Origin: Anaerolineae bacterium
GTDB taxonomy: Bacteria > Chloroflexota > Anaerolineae > 4572-78 > J111
Length of the DNA stretch: 11,154 nucleotides
Direction: 5' to 3'
Assembly (NCBI GenBank): GCA_020433785.1
Contig: JAGRCC010000142.1
Location: forward strand, 1 to 11,154
Both the position numbers and the translations under genes were made by a program. The notes under the pieces were generated by a model that saw only the letters and a program-made list of their open reading frames with translations, searched no databases and was not told the DNA's origin. Shown here piece by piece: positions 6,591-11,154 of this stretch (positions are counted from its first letter, which is position 1; every line of letters starts with the position of its first letter).

Positions 6591-7880
6591 TTACTGAGTT
6601 TCCAAGCTGGCATCATCCGCGATGGGCTGAATCGATTGACCCAAGCCAATCCATATCGCCCAAAGAAGGCCGGGGATCAAAATTAAGCCGGCTACCCCTA
6701 CGATAACGCCGGATAGACCCAGCGTGGTGTCTAAAGCCCACCCGGTCGCCGCCCCACCTATCGCGCCAAACAAGCTGAATAAGGCATACTCAGTTGAAAA
6801 GATCCGGCCCCGAACGTGGTTTGGGGTTAACTGCATTAACAGTTGTTTAGGTAAAACCGTAACCAAACCGCCGCCGACGCCGCGCAGCAGGAACCCTAAC
6901 AAAACTAATCCAAAACTGGCCAGGGGTGCGACTAACAGTAAGCCCAGGCAAGACACGACATAACCGATAGCGATGGCAATGCGCAAGGGGCGGTCTCGAT
7001 CGCCTGTAAATCGGCGGGCGATAAATGGCCCTATGCCCGTACCGATGCCTGTTGCACCAAACATAAGCCCAAGGCCGAAACCGCCGTCGGCCCCGATGAT
7101 AAAATGCTGCTGCGAGATCGACACCTGAATGGCCATAATACCGACCGAAATAATGAGGGCATTGGCGGCGCTGTGTAGTGCAATAAACAATAAGTCGATA
7201 TGTTTTTTGAGGTAACGCAGCCCATCGACATATTCTTGCAGCCCGGCTCTAATCGAGTTGTCGGCCGCTTCATCTTTCGGGGTTGGGGTGTATAGTATCC
7301 AGGCGATTAAGATCGCGGCAGCGAAAAATGTTAGGGCATCAATCGTAAAAGCCCAGTAGATACCCCAGGTACTGGCAACCAAGCCCCCCAGGGCGGCGCC
7401 AATTGTCAACATTACCGACCAACTGGCATTGATTAACGTATTGGCCGCGCCGATTTCACGATCGGAGACGATTTCGGGCAGCATAGCGTCTTGCGTCGGT
7501 AACAAAAAGCCGCTTAAAAGCTGTTGAATGCCGGTGAGAACATACAACAGCCAGATCTGGCTGGCATCGCGCACCAATAGAAAGCCCAGTACCGTCACGG
7601 CTTGCGCCACATTGGCCGACACAATGATGTACTTTCGATTATAGCGATCCGCAATCACTCCTGAAATTGGACTCACCAGAAAGGGACCTAACATATATAA
7701 CACCAGCAGCCCGCCTAATGCCGTGCCTGATTGGGTCAGGATTGCGATAAGCGAGGTCGCGGCAATCAGGTTAAACCAATCACCTAGCAGGCTAATGAGC
7801 TGGCTGAACCACATCAAACGAAAATTTGAATTACCGCGAATAAGATCGGTATAGCTAACCGGGGCTTGTTCGTTAGTCAT
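6591..7880 (-). CDS. MFS efflux-type transporter (MFS_3/EntS-like)
   Basis: A 429-residue integral membrane protein with about twelve hydrophobic helices and a polar central loop near residues 195-225, the usual 6+6 plan of the major facilitator superfamily. The signature loop between helices 2 and 3 is present as GVIADRYNRKY (74-84; D79, R80). The N-terminal NFRLMWFSQLISLLGDWFN segment (19-37) is typical of the MFS_3 group of drug and siderophore exporters, which run on proton exchange. ATG 7880 is chosen because AAAGGGA (7892-7886) lies five bases upstream; an upstream GTG at 7952 would add 24 unlikely residues. The gene is convergent with the RiPP-like unit, 42 nt apart, with no clear shared terminator. 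It could export the peptide product or its metal complex, but it may be unrelated. Confidence 0.93.
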   Translation of the reverse strand: MTNEQAPVSYTDLIRGNSNFRLMWFSQLISLLGDWFNLIAATSLIAILTQSGTALGGLLVLYMLGPFLVSPISGVIADRYNRKYIIVSANVAQAVTVLGFLLVRDASQIWLLYVLTGIQQLLSGFLLPTQDAMLPEIVSDREIGAANTLINASWSVMLTIGAALGGLVASTWGIYWAFTIDALTFFAAAILIAWILYTPTPKDEAADNSIRAGLQEYVDGLRYLKKHIDLLFIALHSAANALIISVGIMAIQVSISQQHFIIGADGGFGLGLMFGATGIGTGIGPFIARRFTGDRDRPLRIAIAIGYVVSCLGLLLVAPLASFGLVLLGFLLRGVGGGLVTVLPKQLLMQLTPNHVRGRIFSTEYALFSLFGAIGGAATGWALDTTLGLSGVIVGVAGLILIPGLLWAIWIGLGQSIQPIADDASLETQ

Positions 7881-8207
7881 TGCCGTCCCTTTAAACAACT
7901 GAGATTCGATGAATACCGGCCGCGTGACTTTGAAAGCCGTCGGCGGCGACACTTTTTGGAAATCAATGCGTTTGCAAAAGTTTTGGAGGAGCGTTCGTAG
8001 TTTGGGTGGGGGACCGAAATATCAGGAAGGTGAATGGAACGTCATCGAAGGTGTAGTTCAAGGTCGAGCTTTGGCAGCAGGACAAGAATATCAGTTTATT
8101 GGTTAGATGTCAAAAGAAAATAGCCGAGATAACCGACAAACCGCCGCATCCCCCGGGGCGGCCAAGTCGTACCGAAGGGTGCGATCTGTTTTACTGGTTC
8201 TGTGGTC
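7881..8207. other. Intergenic region upstream of the MFS gene, no gene seen
   Basis: These 327 bases contain the ribosome-binding site of the MFS gene but no convincing coding sequence. A 65-codon plus-strand frame (7909-8106) lacks a ribosome-binding site and resembles nothing I know. A GC-rich stretch at 8141-8162 can form a 5-bp stem (CCGCC with GGCGG). On the minus strand it is followed only by scattered T residues, so it is at best a weak terminator for the sensor kinase gene. I could not identify a clear promoter for the MFS gene. Confidence 0.5.
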
Positions 8208-9578
8208 CTAACTTTTTAATGGCAGCAAGATTGTAAACGTGCTGCCCTGACCCGGCACGCCGGCGCTGGTTACTTTAATCGAGCCGCCGTGGGCTTCGAC
8301 CAATGCCCGGACAATAGCCAGCCCCAAGCCCGCGCCGCCGCGATCGCGGGTGCGGGCGTGATCGGTGCGGTAGAAGCGGTCGAAAACGTGGGGTAGGTGT
8401 TCCGGGGGGATGCCCTCGCCGGTGTCGGCAACGGACAGGCGCAGCGAGTCGCCGTCCGGCCCGGCTTGAATGGTAATGCGGCCACCTTCGGGCGTGTGGC
8501 GCAGCGCGTTGGCCAGCAGGTTTTGCAAGACCTGGGTCAAACGAGCCGCATCAACCTGAACGGGTGGGGTATCCGCAGCAATTTCGCTGTTGAGGGTAAT
8601 GCCTTTGGCCTCGGCGCTGGGGCGGAAGGTGTCGCTGACGGTGCCTACCAGGCGGGCGATATCGGTTTCATCGCGGTTGAGGGGTAGCTGTTTGGCTTCG
8701 GCTTGGGCCAGTTCGTGTAGGTCATTGACCAGACGACTTAGCAGGCGGGTCTGCTCGTACAGCCGGGCCATTTCCGATTGATCGAGCGGGTAGACCTCGT
8801 CGAGAATAGCCCGGAGGTTGCCCTGAACGACAGTTAAAGGCGTGCGTAGTTCGTGGGCCACATCGGCCAGCAGGTTGCGCCGGAGTTGCTCGGCTGACTC
8901 CAAGTCGGCGGCCATCTCGTTGAAGGCGCGGGCCACAGCGATTAGCTCGTCGCTGCCTTTTTCCTCGACGCGTTTGCTCAAGTCGCGCGCGCCAATCGAG
9001 CGGGCCGCTTCGGCCAGGTTGTTGAGGGGCGCGGTGAGCGTTCGGCTCATCAGGATGCCAAAGACAATCCCACCGACCGCGGCCAAACCGGCGGTGGTAA
9101 ACAGCGTCTGGCCGAGGATGTGTAAAAATGAGGGGGGATCATCGTCTCCAAAACGATAGGCCGATACCAGACCTAAATAGCCGACAATTTGGTTATCGAG
9201 TTGAATGGGGATCAGGTTATCTTCATTATTTTGGGTTAGGGGCCGGCCAATTTGATCAGGCTCGATCGAATAAATGATATGCTTTTGGGCATCGGTTAAA
9301 ACATAGAGGGGGGATCTGTCGTGGCGTCTTCTTAAATTGTCCTCAGCCTGGGCGCGTAGGATAATCACATCGCTGCCGGACCAGTCTCGTCGCTGCCGGT
9401 AGTACGAGGATAAATCACCGGCTAACTCGGTCACCTCTCTGGGGGGCGTTCGATCAAACTCCTGGCGATCCCGCTGTTCGGCCAGCCCCACCAAAAAGCC
9501 GGCCAGGGCCACCCCAAAGACCGCTAATAGGACCATGCCGCTAAAGCCTAAACTAAGTCGTACCCAGAGTTTGTTCAT
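8208..9578 (-). CDS. Membrane sensor histidine kinase (BaeS-type, HAMP-HisKA-HATPase)
   Basis: A 456-residue sensor kinase that would autophosphorylate on histidine and pass phosphate to the regulator encoded just upstream. Membrane helix 1 is at about 8-32, an extracytoplasmic sensor region of roughly 115 residues spans 35-150, and helix 2 is at about 156-177. A HAMP linker follows (178-230). The phosphoacceptor is H242 in ADVAHELRTPL. The ATP-binding domain has an N box with N357 in LLANALRHT, a G1 box DTGEGI (385-390), an F box FDRFYR (399-404) and a G2 box GGAGLGLA (414-421), so all catalytic elements are intact. ATG 9578 is chosen because GGAGG (9589-9585) lies six bases upstream and the protein then begins with a normal membrane anchor; an upstream TTG at 9665 is unlikely. 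The sensed signal is unknown. Confidence 0.97.
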   Translation of the reverse strand: MNKLWVRLSLGFSGMVLLAVFGVALAGFLVGLAEQRDRQEFDRTPPREVTELAGDLSSYYRQRRDWSGSDVIILRAQAEDNLRRRHDRSPLYVLTDAQKHIIYSIEPDQIGRPLTQNNEDNLIPIQLDNQIVGYLGLVSAYRFGDDDPPSFLHILGQTLFTTAGLAAVGGIVFGILMSRTLTAPLNNLAEAARSIGARDLSKRVEEKGSDELIAVARAFNEMAADLESAEQLRRNLLADVAHELRTPLTVVQGNLRAILDEVYPLDQSEMARLYEQTRLLSRLVNDLHELAQAEAKQLPLNRDETDIARLVGTVSDTFRPSAEAKGITLNSEIAADTPPVQVDAARLTQVLQNLLANALRHTPEGGRITIQAGPDGDSLRLSVADTGEGIPPEHLPHVFDRFYRTDHARTRDRGGAGLGLAIVRALVEAHGGSIKVTSAGVPGQGSTFTILLPLKS

Positions 9579-9644
9579 TACCTGCCTCCACAGAGAGTGG
9601 GAGACGGGGTAATTAGAACCCATTGAGAAATTCTCAAATACAAA

Positions 9645-9658
9645 ACAAGACGTCTTGT
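9645..9658. promoter_or_regulatory. Perfect 14-bp palindrome between regulator and kinase genes
   Basis: ACAAGACGTCTTGT is fully self-complementary and lies about 67 bp before the kinase start. Without a loop it is a poor hairpin but a good shape for a dimeric DNA-binding protein. A second, 15-nt palindrome (TTGAGAAATTCTCAA, 9623-9637) sits 7 bp closer to the kinase. Possible operator; function inferred from symmetry only. Confidence 0.3.
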
Positions 9659-9667
9659 CGGGCAAAG

Positions 9668-9764
9668 AAATTAGAAATTAGAAGATAGAGCAGACCCTTA
9701 GCCTAATTCTATCTGCCAATTACCAATTACTAATTACCAGTCTCTAATCTCCAATCTCTACTAC
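9668..9764. repeat. Intergenic heptanucleotide tandem repeats
   Basis: Two runs of 7-bp units fill most of the gap between regulator and kinase genes. The first has AAATTAG (9668-9674), AAATTAG (9675-9681) and AAGATAG (9682-9688). The second has CCAATTA (9716-9722), CCAATTA (9723-9729), CTAATTA (9730-9736), CCAGTCT, CTAATCT and CCAATCT (9751-9757). The two runs are roughly inverted relative to each other, and AGATAGA (9683-9689) can pair with TCTATCT (9708-9714). The pattern recalls the heptad short tandem repeats (STRR) described in cyanobacteria. Confidence 0.65.
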
Positions 9765-10477
9765 TAAGGTTCCATTAGCCGATAACCCACCCCATACACC
9801 GTTTGGATGTAAGAGGGCCGCTCCGTATCGGGGTCGATTTTGCGGCGCAGGTTGCGCATGTGGCTGTCGAGGGTGCGTTCTGAGCCTTCGTATTCATAGC
9901 CGAGAGCTTGCTCAATCAGTTCGCTGCGGGTGTAGGCATAGCCGGGGTTTTCCAGTAGCACTTTTAGCAAGTTGAATTCGGTAGCGGTGAGTTCGACCTC
10001 TTGCTGGCGCAATGTGACCAGATGCCGGTTGACATCCATGCTTAAATCGCCGATTTTTAGCAGACGTGACTGGGGCGTCGATGGGCCGCTGTGCGCCCGC
10101 CGCAGCACCGAGCGAACCCGGGCTACGACCTCGCGCGGGTTGAACGGTTTGGTAACGTAGTCGTCGGCGCCCAGCTCTAACCCGATGATCTTATCGGTGT
10201 CATCGATGCGGGCGGTGAGCATGATAATCGGTGTATTGGCCAAGGCCGGGTCGCTGCGCACCAGGCGAGTGATGTCCCAGCCATCCTGATCGGGCAGCAT
10301 CAGGTCGAGAACCACCAGCGCGGGCCGTTCTCGGCGCAGAATATGCAGCGCCGTACTGCCATCGTAGGCGGTCAGCACCTGATAGCCGGCCTTCTCCAGA
10401 TAGGCCCGCACCAAGCGAACGATTTCTTTATCGTCGTCGACAACTAAGATTGATTGGCCGGTAATTGGTGTTGACAT
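9764..10477 (-). CDS. OmpR/PhoB-family response regulator
   Basis: A 237-residue two-component regulator. The receiver domain (about 8-125) has the acidic pocket D14-D15-D16, the phosphoacceptor D58 in VVLDLMLPD, T88 in IIMLTAR and K110 in YVTKPF. A winged-helix DNA-binding domain (about 138-235) follows, with ELTATEFNLLKVL (162-174), the recognition-helix region RTLDSHMRNLRRKI (201-214) and the closing QTVYGVGYRL (225-234), all standard for OmpR/PhoB. ATG 10477 has AAGGAG (10490-10485) seven bases upstream. It is the first gene of an operon with the kinase at 8208-9578, 185 nt downstream, which is presumably its partner. Targets are not evident from the window; an AGTT microsatellite lies in its leader. 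Confidence 0.97.
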   Translation of the reverse strand: MSTPITGQSILVVDDDKEIVRLVRAYLEKAGYQVLTAYDGSTALHILRRERPALVVLDLMLPDQDGWDITRLVRSDPALANTPIIMLTARIDDTDKIIGLELGADDYVTKPFNPREVVARVRSVLRRAHSGPSTPQSRLLKIGDLSMDVNRHLVTLRQQEVELTATEFNLLKVLLENPGYAYTRSELIEQALGYEYEGSERTLDSHMRNLRRKIDPDTERPSYIQTVYGVGYRLMEP

Positions 10478-10490
10478 AGCCGTTCTCCTT

Positions 10491-10591
<101 letters not shown>

Positions 10592-10606
10592 ATCTTCCCA
10601 CCTCAA

Positions 10607-10635
10607 ATTATGAAGTCTCGCTACTAAAGATGCAA
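10607..10635 (-). promoter_or_regulatory. Possible promoter of the two-component operon
   Basis: On the minus strand TTGCAT (10635-10630) is followed after 17 bp by CATAAT (10612-10607), a 5/6 match to the -10 box. The -35 match is weak (3/6). It lies between the terminator of the upstream gene and the microsatellite, the expected place for an operon promoter. Confidence 0.35.
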
Positions 10636-10671
10636 ATAAAACGAGCGGCAGCCAGGCCGGCTGTCGCTCGT
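10634..10671 (-). terminator. Rho-independent terminator of the MsrQ-like gene
   Basis: A 13-bp stem (10671-10659 with 10653-10641, one G-U pair, 5-nt loop) is followed on the minus strand by the T-rich run TTTATTT (10640-10634). It starts 7 bp after the stop codon of the gene at 10679. The high GC content and T tract make this a textbook intrinsic terminator. Confidence 0.88.
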
Positions 10672-10678
10672 TGGTGAT

Positions 10679-11154
10679 TTAGCTTTTGGCCGTTAGCGGT
10701 TTGAGTTGGTTGTGTTTGCGATGGGCGTGCCAATTGGCAATGGATTTTCTCACTTTGGGAAGGCGCAGGGCAAAGCCGGCGGCCAACAAGACCGCGTACA
10801 GCACGGCTGAGCCTTCACCCAAGAAAGCCAGGTGCAGGACGGCGAAGATACCGGCGGCGTAGGCCGCCCGGTGCAACAATTTCCAGCCCCGCCCCATTTG
10901 CTTCATCGACCACTCAGTGGAGGTCAGGGCCAGCGGGACCATAATCAGCACCGAAATCAGACCCATGACAAAGTTGAACTCATCGAACGTCGCCAGCAAA
11001 TTCCAACCCCGATCGGCGGCAAAGAATAGAAAGTGGAGAAGGGCGTAGGTGAAGGCATACAGCCCCGTTGCTTTCTTGATGGACAACATTTGCCGCCAGT
11101 TGAACAGAATATAAAGCGGCGTACAGGACAACGACAGCACCAGCCAGCGAATGG
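10679..11154 (-). CDS. msrQ: MsrQ-like ferric-reductase-type heme membrane protein, 5' end missing
   Basis: The C-terminal 158 or so residues of a multi-helix membrane protein; the frame stays open to the window edge (reading IRWLVLSLSC and onward), so the true start lies outside. The segments IKKATGLYAFTYALLHFLFF, then GRGWKLLHRAAYAAGIFAVLH, match the ferric-reductase-like transmembrane domain of MsrQ, with the helix histidines in ALLH, LLH and VLH positions where heme ligands occur. MsrQ passes electrons through heme to the periplasmic methionine sulfoxide reductase MsrP, whose gene is often adjacent; the neighbouring sequence is not visible here. A generic ferric-reductase-domain protein is the alternative. 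A strong terminator follows at once. Confidence 0.72.
   Translation of the reverse strand, partial: IRWLVLSLSCTPLYILFNWRQMLSIKKATGLYAFTYALLHFLFFAADRGWNLLATFDEFNFVMGLISVLIMVPLALTSTEWSMKQMGRGWKLLHRAAYAAGIFAVLHLAFLGEGSAVLYAVLLAAGFALRLPKVRKSIANWHAHRKHNQLKPLTAKS

Noticed and set aside
7909..8106. 65-codon plus-strand frame upstream of the MFS gene
   Set aside because: No Shine-Dalgarno, no recognisable motif, and it overlaps the MFS upstream region; probably chance.
8141..8162. Intrinsic terminator after the kinase gene
   Set aside because: The stem is 5 bp at most with a large loop and no good T run, so support is too weak to list separately.
9579..9665. Extended kinase start at TTG 9665
   Set aside because: The internal ATG at 9578 has a near-perfect ribosome-binding site and gives a normal N-terminal membrane anchor.

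Overview
The window looks like a chromosomal segment of a free-living bacterium. It has moderate GC content, compact gene packing and generic housekeeping families: a GT-C glycosyltransferase, an MFS transporter, an OmpR/BaeS-type two-component pair and an MsrQ-like heme membrane protein. Short heptanucleotide and tetranucleotide tandem repeats lie between genes. The overall style suggests Chloroflexota (Anaerolineae-like) or a similar phylum, but this is a low-confidence inference because no marker gene is present.

Layout. 1-1880 (minus): the first 626 codons of a membrane glycosyltransferase of the GT39/ArnT type, whose 3' end lies outside the window. 1881-2284: an intergenic region with two divergent sigma-70-like promoters. 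One (minus) serves the glycosyltransferase. The other (plus; TAGACA-17 bp-TATAAT with an extended -10) opens a roughly 250-nt leader. 2285-6548 (plus): a compact four-gene unit that reads as a ribosomally synthesised, post-translationally modified peptide (RiPP) cluster. 6591-7880 (minus, convergent): an MFS efflux-type transporter. 7881-8207: no convincing gene. 8208-9578 and 9764-10477 (minus): sensor kinase and response regulator of one operon, separated by 185 nt containing heptad repeats and two palindromes. 10478-10678: a tetranucleotide microsatellite, a possible promoter and a strong intrinsic terminator. 10679-11154 (minus): the C-terminal part of an MsrQ/ferric-reductase-like heme membrane protein, cut off by the window end.

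The centre of interest is 2001-6548. A 47-residue peptide with an ideal ribosome-binding site ends in Phe-Gly-Asn-Cys-Arg and contains only one cysteine. It is followed by a hairpin, a YqcI/YcgG-family protein (the family of the heme-dependent N-hydroxylases DcsA and GntA, which act on guanidine groups), a fused ThiF-YcaO azoline-forming cyclodehydratase with an N-terminal RRE-like region, and a small SUMF1-domain protein that has lost both copper-binding cysteines of formylglycine-generating enzyme. My working model is that the cyclodehydratase turns Cys46 into a thiazoline and the heme protein N-hydroxylates the guanidine of Arg47. The product would be a short peptide ending in a thiazoline next to an N-hydroxyguanidine, possibly a metal ligand. 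No azoline dehydrogenase, peptidase or dedicated ABC exporter is present. The convergent MFS protein is the only nearby transport candidate. The domain calls are well supported by sequence; the pathway is inference.
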